Assembly (NCBI GenBank): GCA_035582835.1
Contig: JAYKAV010002330.1
Coordinates: 219,263 to 283,262, forward strand
Source of the DNA: Phoebastria nigripes
Lineage: Eukaryota; Chordata; Aves; Procellariiformes; Diomedeidae
DNA: 64,000 nt
Direction: 5' to 3'
Part shown: in pieces, positions 1 to 10,300 of the stretch
How the letters are laid out: each line of letters opens with the position of its first letter
Position numbering within the stretch: the first letter of the stretch is position 1
Made by a program: the position numbers and the translations under genes
Notes under the pieces: model-generated
What the model saw: the letters and a program-made list of their open reading frames with translations, nothing else
Told to the model about the DNA's origin: nothing
Database searches by the model: none

Positions 1-2423
1 CTTGTCCCTGACAGCGCAAAACTTTGTTATTCAGTCACAAGAAGTGTTACAGAACGCAATTACTCTGCCCATCCCTTCCATAGCTATTGGAGACACTGGN
101 GAGTTTTGGCTGAGGAGACTAGTATTTTTAAGTCCACAAAGTCTATAGCTGTGGGCCTAATAGAGAAGGGGGACCTAGTTTTGTATCCTTGCTGGATGGA
201 GAACCCAGCACGTGTTCAGCTTGTGCTAGTTCTGCTCTGCCAGCGGATGGTGTGACTGGGAAACTTTGCGCAGCCCCAGGCCCAGCCTGAGCTTCCTCTG
301 GGGCCTAGGGCGATTCAGTGTGATCACGTGCAGCGTGGAAGCAAGTGGGGTTGTTGTGCAGGGAGTGGGGGCACACAGAGCATGTGTTAACTTTGTCTCC
401 TAATGAGAAACCTAATCTCATGCTGCTTGCAGAATAACTCCTGAACTAGTTCAAAAGATGTGTGTCCTTTGTAAAAGAGGATCAAGAATCCTTCCACTTT
501 CCCTTGACATGTTAATGGTGATAATCCAAGGCTGGGGAACATTGCAGATGTACTTTTCTAGTTTGAGCTGAGTTGCTGCCGGAAGCCCATGGATCTTTCT
601 AATTCTACAGCTGCCTGCTTACATATTCATAAGTGTGTAAATCCATCAGTGATCTTCTGTGTATTGCTTGGCTTTTTGACCTTTATCAGCATGGTCTTAC
701 AGCGGTATGTGTCTCGAAGGTGGTAGTCCCCAGTCTGCTCTGCTGCCCTTGCTGCAAAGGAGAGCACCGAGCTTCGAGCTGCTGCAGGCTGTGCACTTCT
801 GCAGGCTGAGGGAGCCTTTGTGGCCACGTGCTGCTGTTGCTCCATGCCTGCGGTCTCGGGAGTAGCTCTTTGCATTTCTGAGGTTTTGCTTTTTCTGCTG
901 ATCCTTCCAAGTAAATAGTTAATCTATGTCCATCCAGGTGAACAAAATTGCAAAGTAATTAACAATCTACATCAACAGCTGTACCTGTTTTCCTCTGAAT
1001 GAATGTGTGTACTTGGCAGCCACTGTCTCTGGCCTGAGCATACCTTCTGAGCAAAGTCATTGTGTAAAATGAAACACCTGCAGAGAGTTTGAAATACAAA
1101 CATTATTTCTGAGCAAAGTTTTCTTTACTGGTCAACATGACTATGGGAAGCTTTTATGCAATTTACTCATATAGCTTGTGACTGTGCAGATATGCAAATA
1201 CAGCATATGGTTTGTTCACAATGTGTGCATTTGAGGACAGAATTTCTAAATTGGCAGACTCACATTTGATCCCTCTTCAAAAGTATAATTCTTTCTGTGT
1301 GACCTTTTATTTTAGCTGCTTTACAGTCTTCTTGTGTCACATGATACTGTGGTATTGCTACTGAAAAATAAATGTGAACACAAAAATGTGTGTATGCCCC
1401 ATACAAACCTTTCTGTTCCCCAAATCTTATACTTCGTTGATTTGTCATGAGAAAAAGTAGAGATATCAGTGAAAGTCACATATTTAGTCTTAAGGTGAGT
1501 CTACTAAGATTTGACTTATGTTCTGTTAATGGGAATTTAAGAAAAAAACATTTCTGAGTTTGTCTTGTTGAATAGTGCATCATTTTGTCAAAAGCTTCCT
1601 ATAACTTCCTTATGGACCAAGAAGATTCATAAGGAATAGCAAGTATGGAGACGGCTCTTAATGTCAGCAAACTTTTCTATCTTTCTACCATTTTATTTAT
1701 TTTGTGGGAAAAACAGAGGACTTTCAGTGCATCCCAGCTGATAAACTATAGTGAATAAGAAAATTGTATTACACTTCTGGTAGCTAAAGGTGGCAGTTTG
1801 AGATAAAGAGCTGACCACTTGTTCCAGTGCAGAAGTGTCTCCCTTCTTTTCCATTAACTCTTTTCTATGTTTCTATGTGAAAAGCAGATACTTGAATGAC
1901 AGTTCTGCACAGTAGCTGAGAAATTGTGCAGAAAGTCATTCACAGAAGGTGAAGCTGGATTAAATGAGATGAGAATTAAAGTTCAGACCTTTCAGTGGAA
2001 GGTTATCTAATAATGTGAGCAACTTATCAAAGGTTACAGTAGATTATTCACAATTAGATTTTTTTAAAAAACAGGATTAAATATTTTACTAAAGGGTGTG
2101 TTTTAGTTTGGACAGGAGCTAATGGAGGTGAAATGACCTGCGTTATTCAGTTTGCAGCAGAGCTGCCTGTGACTACATCTGATGCTGAGGTGGCTGTTAT
2201 ACTAGGTCAGCTCCATGGCAGAACCTGTATTTTCTTCCTCATCCTCCTCTGCAAGATTGCCAGCTTTGATACAGTACCAATGTGGCAGTGGTAAATTAAG
2301 ATCAGTTACTGTTCATCAGCCTTTCAGCCATCATCTTTCATTTTTAAACACAGTTTCTGACTGTGGTTTGAATAGGACTTCAGCGATTTTTAATATTATA
2401 GTTTCTTCTGTTTTGTTTTATAG
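1..2423 (+). other. ZBTB5: Probable intron upstream of the ZBTB5 coding exon
   Basis: No coding exon, RNA gene or recognisable repeat is seen. The stretch ends in a pyrimidine-rich tract and an AG at 2422-2423, a good splice acceptor just 4 nt before the ZBTB5 start codon. In other vertebrates ZBTB5 has a non-coding first exon and one coding exon, so this is most simply intron, with the first exon and promoter left of the window. An octamer ATGCAAAT lies at 1192-1199. The intron assignment is inferred from the acceptor and from gene structure elsewhere. Confidence 0.6.
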
Positions 2424-2427
2424 GATC

Positions 2428-4452
2428 ATGGATTTTCCAGGACACTTTGAGCAAATCTTTCAGCAGCTCAACTACCAGAGGCTTCATGGCCAGCTTTGCG
2501 ACTGTGTCATTGTGGTGGGAAACAGGCATTTCAAAGCCCATCGCTCTGTTTTGGCAGCATGTAGCACACATTTCCGAGCTCTGTTTACTGTAGCAGAAGG
2601 AGATCAGACTATGAATATGATTCAGCTGGACAGCGAAGTGGTGACAGCCGAAGCTTTTGCTGCTCTGATAGACATGATGTATACTTCCACACTAATGCTT
2701 GGGGAGAGCAATGTTATGGATGTCTTGCTGGCTGCATCTCACTTACATTTGAACTCTGTTGTTAAAGCATGCAAACACTACCTTACTACCAGGACGCTGC
2801 CAATGTCTCCACCAAGTGACAGAGTTCAAGAGCAAAATGCGCGCATGCAGAGGTCTTTCATGCTCCAGCAGCTTGGACTGAGCATCGTGAGCTCTGCGTT
2901 AAATTCCACTCAGAGCACAGAGGAACAACCAAATACTATGAGCTCCTCGATGAGAAGTAACATTGAGCAGCGCACTACTTTTCCTATCCGTCGTCTCCAC
3001 AAACGTAAACAATCTTCTGAAGATCGGGCCAGGCAACGCATCAGGCCTACCATGGATGAGTCTGTTTCCGATGTGACTGCAGAGAGTGGGCAGTCAGTAG
3101 TTCATTCACGGGAAGATTTCTTCTCGCCCGATTCACTGAAGATTGTGGACAACTCTAAGGCCGATGCTGTTGCTGATAACCAGGAGGATAATACTATTAT
3201 GTTTGATCAGTCTTTCAGTGCTCAGGAAGATGCTCAAGTGCCCAGCCAGTCTGACAACAGCGGAGGAAACATTTCACAGATGTCCATGGCATCCCAGGCA
3301 ACGCAGGTGGAAACCAGCTTTGACCAGGAAACTGCTTCTGAGAAGAACAACTTCCCATGTGAGAATCCAGAGGTCAGTCTGAACGAAAAAGAGCACATGA
3401 GGGTGGTGGTGAAGTCTGAGCCCTTGAGTTCCCCAGAGCCTCAGGATGAGGTGAGCGATGTCACTTCTCAGGCGGAGGGCAGCGAGTCTGTTGAAGTGGA
3501 AGGAGGAGTAGTGAGCGCAGAGAAGATAGAACTGAGTCCTGAGAGCAGTGATCGTAGCTTTTCTGACCCACAGTCCAGTACTGATAGGGTGGGAGACATC
3601 CATATTATGGAAGTGTCAAATAATCTGGAACACAAGTCTACTTTCAGTATCTCAAATTTTCTAAATAAAAGCAGAGCTGGTGGCTTCGGTGCTAGTCAAA
3701 ACAGCGATGACAACATTCCAAATACCACCAGTGACTGCAGAATGGACAGTGATGCCTCTTATCTGATGAGTCCCGAGTCAGGGCCTGCTGGAGGCCATTC
3801 ATCCGCCACTGTCTCTCATGTCGAGAATCCATTTAGTGAGCCTGCAGACTCTCATTTTGTTAGACCAATGCAGGACGTCATGGGTCTCCCCTGTGTACAG
3901 ACTTCTGGGTACCGGGCGGCAGAACAGTTCAGCATGGATTTTCCACGGTCGGGCTTGGGCTTGCACTCCCTGTCAAGGGCAATGATGGGCTCAGTAAGAG
4001 GTGGAGCTAGCAGCTTTCCTGGCTACCGCCGCATAGCCCCCAAAATGCCTGTGGTGACCTCTGTCAGGAGCTCCCAGCTGCAAGATAACTCATCCAGTTC
4101 CCAGCTGATCATGAATGGGACCACTTCTTTTGAAAACGGGCATCCGTCGCAACCTGGTCCGCCACAGCTGACAAGGGCATCTGCAGACGTCCTTTCAAAA
4201 TGCAAGAAGGCCTTATCTGAGCACAACGTCTTGGTTGTAGAAGGTGCACGCAAGTATGCATGCAAGATCTGCTGCAAGACATTTTTGACCTTGACAGACT
4301 GCAAGAAACACATCCGTGTGCACACGGGAGAAAAGCCTTATGCCTGCCTGAAGTGTGGCAAGCGGTTCAGCCAGTCTAGCCACCTGTATAAACACTCCAA
4401 GACAACCTGTCTGAGGTGGCAGAGCAGCAATCTGCCTAGCACTTTGCTTTAA
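2428..4452 (+). CDS. ZBTB5: ZBTB5, zinc finger and BTB domain-containing protein 5 (complete, single coding exon)
   Basis: Nuclear BTB/zinc-finger transcription factor; family members bind DNA through C2H2 fingers and dimerise and recruit co-repressors through the BTB domain. The 674-aa product is close to the human length (about 677). It starts MDFPGHFEQIFQQL and has a BTB/POZ domain at about residues 24-115 (CDCVIVVG, FKAHRSVLAACS). A basic stretch follows from about residue 188 (RRLHKRKQ), then a long acidic, Ser-rich middle with a sumoylation-type VKSE at K329. Two C-terminal fingers end it: C612/C615/H628/H632, then C640/C643/H656 with C661 in the last place (C2HC). The linker HTGEKP joins them. 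The start at 2428 is chosen because an acceptor AG lies at 2422-2423 and homologues start here; the frame is open to an ATG at 2215, but that part reads like intron. Only gene on the + strand; tail to tail with GRHPR. Confidence 0.97.
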   Translation: MDFPGHFEQIFQQLNYQRLHGQLCDCVIVVGNRHFKAHRSVLAACSTHFRALFTVAEGDQTMNMIQLDSEVVTAEAFAALIDMMYTSTLMLGESNVMDVLLAASHLHLNSVVKACKHYLTTRTLPMSPPSDRVQEQNARMQRSFMLQQLGLSIVSSALNSTQSTEEQPNTMSSSMRSNIEQRTTFPIRRLHKRKQSSEDRARQRIRPTMDESVSDVTAESGQSVVHSREDFFSPDSLKIVDNSKADAVADNQEDNTIMFDQSFSAQEDAQVPSQSDNSGGNISQMSMASQATQVETSFDQETASEKNNFPCENPEVSLNEKEHMRVVVKSEPLSSPEPQDEVSDVTSQAEGSESVEVEGGVVSAEKIELSPESSDRSFSDPQSSTDRVGDIHIMEVSNNLEHKSTFSISNFLNKSRAGGFGASQNSDDNIPNTTSDCRMDSDASYLMSPESGPAGGHSSATVSHVENPFSEPADSHFVRPMQDVMGLPCVQTSGYRAAEQFSMDFPRSGLGLHSLSRAMMGSVRGGASSFPGYRRIAPKMPVVTSVRSSQLQDNSSSSQLIMNGTTSFENGHPSQPGPPQLTRASADVLSKCKKALSEHNVLVVEGARKYACKICCKTFLTLTDCKKHIRVHTGEKPYACLKCGKRFSQSSHLYKHSKTTCLRWQSSNLPSTLL

Positions 4453-4579
4453 CCTTCTCCACCCCGGGCCTGAAGGAGAACGCCAGTGCAGACGTCTAGC
4501 TCCCTGAAGCACTGCAGGAACATGAACACTATTTTCTTCAAGGCTGCAGGCTCAGAGGCTGCTCTTGTTGGTCAGTGAA

Positions 4580-4710
4580 CACTTACATGTGATTGTGCCA
4601 CACACACAAAAGTCTTGGTTCTGTCAATTGGGGATATTACTGTACCTACCTCACAGGGGTGTTGTGAGGCTTAAACAGCTGTAAGCAAAGAACTTGGAGA
4701 TCCTCAGAAG
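4580..4710 (+). repeat. Ancient MIR/CORE-SINE-like relic in the ZBTB5 3' UTR
   Basis: The stretch around 4642-4674 contains TACCTACCTCACAGGG, then GTTGTGAGG and TTAAA, in the order and spacing of the MIR SINE core. The upstream CACTTAC and GGGGATATTA also fit the MIR consensus in sense orientation. The match is from memory of the consensus, is diverged, and the edges are approximate. MIR copies are rare and very old in bird genomes. Confidence 0.55.
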
Positions 4711-6699
4711 TCGCACTGTAGATGTGTGAAGCATTACTATGATGTGCGTTCAGGCCTTGGGCTGATGGGGATACAATCCCTAAAGCTAAGCAGTTCCTTT
4801 GCAGGGCAGAGGGGTGAGAGCGTAGTTATCTCATGAAGTAGCACGTTTCAAGAATGAGAAACTGAAGTGCAAATTTCCTCTTTTTTTTTTCTAAAGTATT
4901 TTGTAAAAGTGAAAGCATTTAAATAAATGACCTGTAAAATAAGTTGCTGCATTATGTATGGACAGTAATGCAAGAGCTGTTTACTGTAACTCACGCAGAC
5001 TGCATATCTTTAAAAGAGAAAAACAACTTTGGATGCACCTGTCTGACATAATGCTTTAAAATATGCTAATTATAAAAATAGTTCTAGGGTTATGAATGTA
5101 TGTTTGGCTGTTTTGTAGTAAAGGACACTGTGTAATGAAGGTGCTTAAATTAAATCCAAGACAAGTAACTTCGGGACTGCCAGATGTATATATACTTTGA
5201 ATACAGCAAGATCTGGATGTTTGACTGATTTTTTCTGTAGAAACTTGTATTAAGTGATAAGTGAAGTACTGTTTCTTGTTCGTGCTATTCTTAGCAGTAT
5301 TTTAACCAGTTTGTATCTCCTATGTTAAAATTCTATATACACAGAAGTCTGAAAAGAGCTTGTCTTTGTCTGCTTTGTTATTTTGAAGGGGAGACATAAT
5401 TTGTGATGGCTTTTTTTACTGTGTAAGATAGTCTCTTGCTGGTTCCAGATGCTGATAGTCAATCTGATCCCCGTTATTGCATAAGCATATTGTCCTTTTG
5501 TAACACTCTTATCTTCAGTTTTTAATTTCCTCCTCTGTACACTTACTTACTTTCCTTCACGACTATGGATTGTTCCTCAGATCAAACCAGTCAGGAATGA
5601 TCCTCATTTGCCATATTTATTTATGTCTCTCTATAAAATGTAGTTGTCAAATCCAGTCCTTCCACTTAAAGTAGTGTCATAAATGTACTTTTCCACATAA
5701 ATTAAAAAAATCTAGCATAAATTTAATTTTAAAAAATAGCACTGTACACTTTGCATAGCAGAAATTCAGTGATGGTTATTCTTCAAGTGAATCGTGTAAA
5801 TCTTGTTTTAATTTCCTCTTCTTTGATACCATTGTAACTAATACTGTCTGCAGTCTCTTTTTTTTCTTTGTTAAAGATGCACATGAACTAACTACTGGCG
5901 TTCAGCATATTAGGTTTCTAAATAAAATTTTGGAGCACTTCTGCTGATAAATGTTGCTCTACCATATAGGAGCTGGGTCAGGGCTACAGCATGTCCATTC
6001 TGCTCAGGAGAGACGGAGGATTTGCATTTCCTGGTATCTAAGTCACAGAGCAACAGCTTTCCATTAATATAAAAAAAATTTGCACACCTTCCCCTCTTTA
6101 TTTTATTCTGTATAGCAAATGTATCCTGTGTGATGATATTCAGCAGTTTTATGGAGTATGTGCTACCTAATAGTTAGCCGCCTTAAACATCTTGGACTTA
6201 CTTAGATTTGGATAAACTGAAAATAAAATCCTAATCCACAGTCCTGCAGGTCATTTAGCAGGATGTACTATCAAAACTGTTGAAGCACAGAAACCAAACA
6301 GTCATTGTCAGACCAAAGGAAACATGGAAATCTTTCTGTACTTGGCTTTATGTGAAACAGTAGTCTGCTAATGAAGAAATGTGTCTTCATCTCTAATTAT
6401 ACCGCTTCACATTGAAAAAAAAAATGCCAAATGTCTGTCAACGTGTCATTTGCACCTTAAGCATCNAAGGTAAACAGGAACATGGAAACATGGTGAATGA
6501 TTGGATTAACTCCTTTAAAATGATAAGATTTTGTTATAGGATTTATTTAATGGTCATATTTTTGGCTCTTGATTTTATAAGCATTGAGGAAATGTGCTGC
6601 ATTTTTTTAAAGCATTAGGATATGCCACATTTTGTTTGATAATATTGTATCAGGGGACTAACAGCATTGAGCTATACTAAACAATCTCACTGAAACATC

Positions 6700-6705
6700 A
6701 ATAAA
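6700..6705 (+). promoter_or_regulatory. Poly(A) signal AATAAA, probable ZBTB5 3' end
   Basis: AATAAA followed within 40 nt by T-rich and GT-rich sequence (TATTTTGTAC, TTTTCTTGTGTTG), the usual cleavage-site context. Earlier hexamers at 4922-4927, 5921-5926 and 6222-6227 could give shorter isoforms. Confidence 0.55.
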
Positions 6706-7359
6706 ATGTAGTATTTTGTACTTTAATATTTTCTTGTGTTGCCTTATTAGTAATGTTCTGATTGTTACATCTTCCGTGCATTTCTAGTGTTTTGTTTTAA
6801 AAATAGGGGTTTTTTTACATTTTCTGTCTGTTTCCTATAGCACATCTGAATTTTTTGAATTCTTACGATGCATAGGAATAAAGCATCTATGTGAGTAAGG
6901 AGATAGAGTAAGAACTAATATGAGCAGATAAACATATTTAACTGTACTTTTGATCTGGTTTTACAAAAATTTTAATGTCATTGTGAAATATCAGACCTTG
7001 TGCCGGAGGACTCGTGTCTTCTTTCTTTAAGAGAAAATTCAACTTGGAGCATTTTTGGAAGTAGCAACTTTAAATTTCATTATTCATTGACATCTATTGC
7101 ATCTGGAGGAGCATGCTGCAAACCCAGGAGCCTGTGGCTGGCTTGTTGCTTTCCTAGTCTTCCAGTATGAAGCAATATCTCAGAATGGTATCTCGACTTA
7201 GCTATCCCCTACTGTAAAATCAGAGTACCTCATCTCAAAGCCTGGTAACATTGTAAAAGAGCTTATCACCCTGACTTTTGTTCAAAATTTAACTTTACAA
7301 ATGCTACAGTGAGATCTCATGTGAAGATGTCAGTATGTTAGTATTATGAAACATCTGAA

Positions 7360-7365
7360 AATAAA
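7360..7365 (+). promoter_or_regulatory. Poly(A) signal AATAAA, candidate distal ZBTB5 3' end
   Basis: AATAAA followed by a T-run and GTGCTGCTGTGTCTG, a good downstream GU-rich element. It is the last strong candidate before the GC content rises. Confidence 0.5.
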
Positions 7366-7390
7366 CCCTACATTTTTGTGCTGCTGTGTC

Positions 7391-10300
7391 TGACTTGATT
7401 TACTTGTTTATGTTATCCTGGTGTCTTTGCCAACAGCATATAATGGATTGACTAAACAAGTAATGCTTGTGTGTTAGCTGATGGGGCTCTTTGTGTTAGA
7501 TCACTTGGCAGTGCAAAATAATCCTATTGAAATGTAGGCACACACATAGGCATTTTTGTCAAATGAGGCCAAGCACATAGTGCTGCCTGTGGCCGGCCTC
7601 CTGCTTCATGCTGAGGCTTTGCCAATTTTGAGAGGACGTGTAATATCTGATCAACAAGAAGTGGGTCTGTATTTGAGCTGGTATAAAGTCTTGAAGGACT
7701 GTGTTGTCCCACCAACGCTTTGTGAGCTAGTTTCAACCCGCAGAGTGCGGCTGGACTTTGCCATAGTGGCTTTGATCAGGCTCAGGGTGGTTTAGTGTCT
7801 CATGGAGCAACTGCCTCAGTGCGGTGGGCTGTCTTCTGGCTAGCTCTTTGCTCTGGAGGTGACATTAAAGATGTTTCATACAGAGCATTTGAGATGCCCT
7901 GTGGATGGCTGACCTGCTTGAAGGGATTCTTGCTCCTCCTGCAGCCTTGATGGGAAGGGGCATGTTGCCTGCATCTCCCTCATCAGATGAAGGCTGGAAA
8001 GCCTTGGGATTCTGGGAGCATCCCCACTTGTGCATGGAAATTACTGACTTTTTTTTCAGTTGTATCAGTTCCCTGATGAGTTCACTTTGTGACTGCACAG
8101 GTGCTTGTGCTGGCAAGCGAGCAAGGATAAGTGGCTGGGTAATGGCACAATTATTTTTGGTAACAGCATCTGAATGCCCATCAGTGACCTCCCAGGTCTG
8201 CAGCACAAGGCAACTATAACAAAGGCTGTTTTGGTGACTTGCTTAATAAAATGTATTAGTGCTGACAAAACTAAATGCATGACATGATAGCATAATTCAT
8301 GTCTTGAATAGACATCAGGGTAGTTAAATAGATTTTGAAAAGACATGAAAGCAGCAGTCTGTAATTTAAATGCTATATTGCAGTCTCTTAATTTTTCTTA
8401 ATAACATATGAAAGCAAGTTCAGTCTGGAACTTCCTATAAAAAGGAATGACTCTGAACTAATGTAAGATGTCAGTTGATAGAAGCCATACATCAATACTA
8501 CATCTGTGTAACTATGTGTTTGTAGGAGCACATGCTTAGCTGAAGCCTTGTGTTCACTTATGCTATAGAACCAGTTTTGAAGGCTTGCTGTTCCTGCCAG
8601 AAAACATAGTCTTGAAAAGACTCTGGCAAAGTTTCCTGTTGGAAAACTTGCACAGAGGCTAGGCTGTGTGCTCTGTCCTCTGCTGGTTGTCTCTGCAGAC
8701 AGCCACTGCAGGTCACTCGCATCGGTGACTTCCAGCAGGGTACTGTAATTTCACTAGGTCAGTCCATGACCATCTCTTGCTCATAATTCAACCTTGTAAA
8801 ACACTACCAAACCACAACAAGAATACCTCTGTTCAGGAAGTCCAAGGGAGGGGTCTGGCCCTGGCAATGGTTGTTTAAACATCAGTAGGTACTTCGAGTG
8901 CTGAACTGCTGCAGCGAATACTCTCACTTTTGTGGTAGTTGTACCATGTTACTGCTTATGTGTTATGTGATGGGGGCTGACCCTTGCAAGCAGCTGAAAA
9001 GAGCAAGCGTGACACTCGCCTCCACAGCCACCAGCCGCCAGTCCAGACAGACGGCGTTCCCGTGCCTCTTCCCTGCTGTGCTCTGGGCTCTTCCTCCTGC
9101 TGCGAGCGTTCGGTGAATGAAGAAATCGTTCTGCTGGTTTGAAATGCTGCTTCCCCCACAGCAGGGCGAGCATGAGTCTCCTTGTCTGCATCAGCACCAT
9201 CAGCCAAATAACCAAAACAGGCCACTTGAAAGGCACCTGCAAAGTGATTCTTACTCTTTATGCCAGCCTGTAAAGAAATACTTGTTCTTAGCAAAAACTA
9301 ATCGTAAAAACCTGTACTTTACTCAGTAGCAATTTTGTTCCTGGTAGAATATACTCTTCGTAAGAGATGGTTATTATGGTTGTTACTGAAGTAATGTTAA
9401 TATCTATGCGACATCTGTAAAATCCATAATCCATTGTCATTGTTGCTCTCTGAATTCCTTGTGGGAAGATGATGACACGATGATCTGGAGGCCCAGCACA
9501 GCTAGTCTGCCGTGGGAGCTGCTGCAGCTCACCGCACTGGCTACCTATTTAGCTGGTGGTGGCACAAAGTTTTGACTAGTGATTGTTGGTACAGAGTATG
9601 TCCAGAACTTACTGAGGACGACCCCACAAGGCTTACCTGTGCTTTGCTGTCAGTAGGTTCAGCTCTGACCAGCCACNCTCAGACTTGCCTAAAAAACTAC
9701 AGGTTCTTTTAAGCAGGGGCAGAGAGATAAGGTTAACATTTTATCATTTACATTTTTTAAAGTATTTTTAGAAAGCAAAATCCCTTCAGTAAGGGCATAC
9801 TGGTGATTTCTGTGGCTGGCAGAGAAAAATGATCGACAGCTGCAGAAGGTACTCTTCTTGAAGAAATTCCAAGATGCAACACTTAAAATGTGCTTTGGTT
9901 ACTCTGGCAGCCTTATTTACAAGCTCATGTCTATTTCTTAATATACTCGGGGAATCTAATACAAGTGCTCAGATACCAGTTCATTTATACTTAACCATTT
10001 CTCACATCAATAGGGGTCACAATAACCTCTCGAATATTTAGTTAACATCCTTCAGCATTACAGTAACTTCACCAATACCAGAATCTTTAATGTCAAAACT
10101 CAAATATCATACAGACCAGCAAACTAACCTGATAGACTTGCATCCATGTAGTACAGCCAAGGTTTTCACATCAAAGTAAATCCTTCTGATTTCTGTTACN
10201 TCAAGTGGAAACTTTCCAGCCAGTAGAGCTGCTCAGGAGCCCACTCCCTTCCTAGCTGCCACCACAGCTACAAACCTTTGCTTGGTCAGCAGAGATCTCA

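Larger units (their letters stand above)
4453..7390 (+). other. ZBTB5: ZBTB5 3' untranslated region (probable extent)
   Basis: AT-rich non-coding sequence following the stop codon, with AATAAA at 4922, 5921, 6222, 6700 and 7360. The last two are followed by T/GT-rich sequence, which favours them as the main 3' ends. A long AU-rich 3' UTR is typical of this gene. It carries a MIR-like relic near 4.6 kb. The exact end cannot be fixed from sequence alone. Confidence 0.6.
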
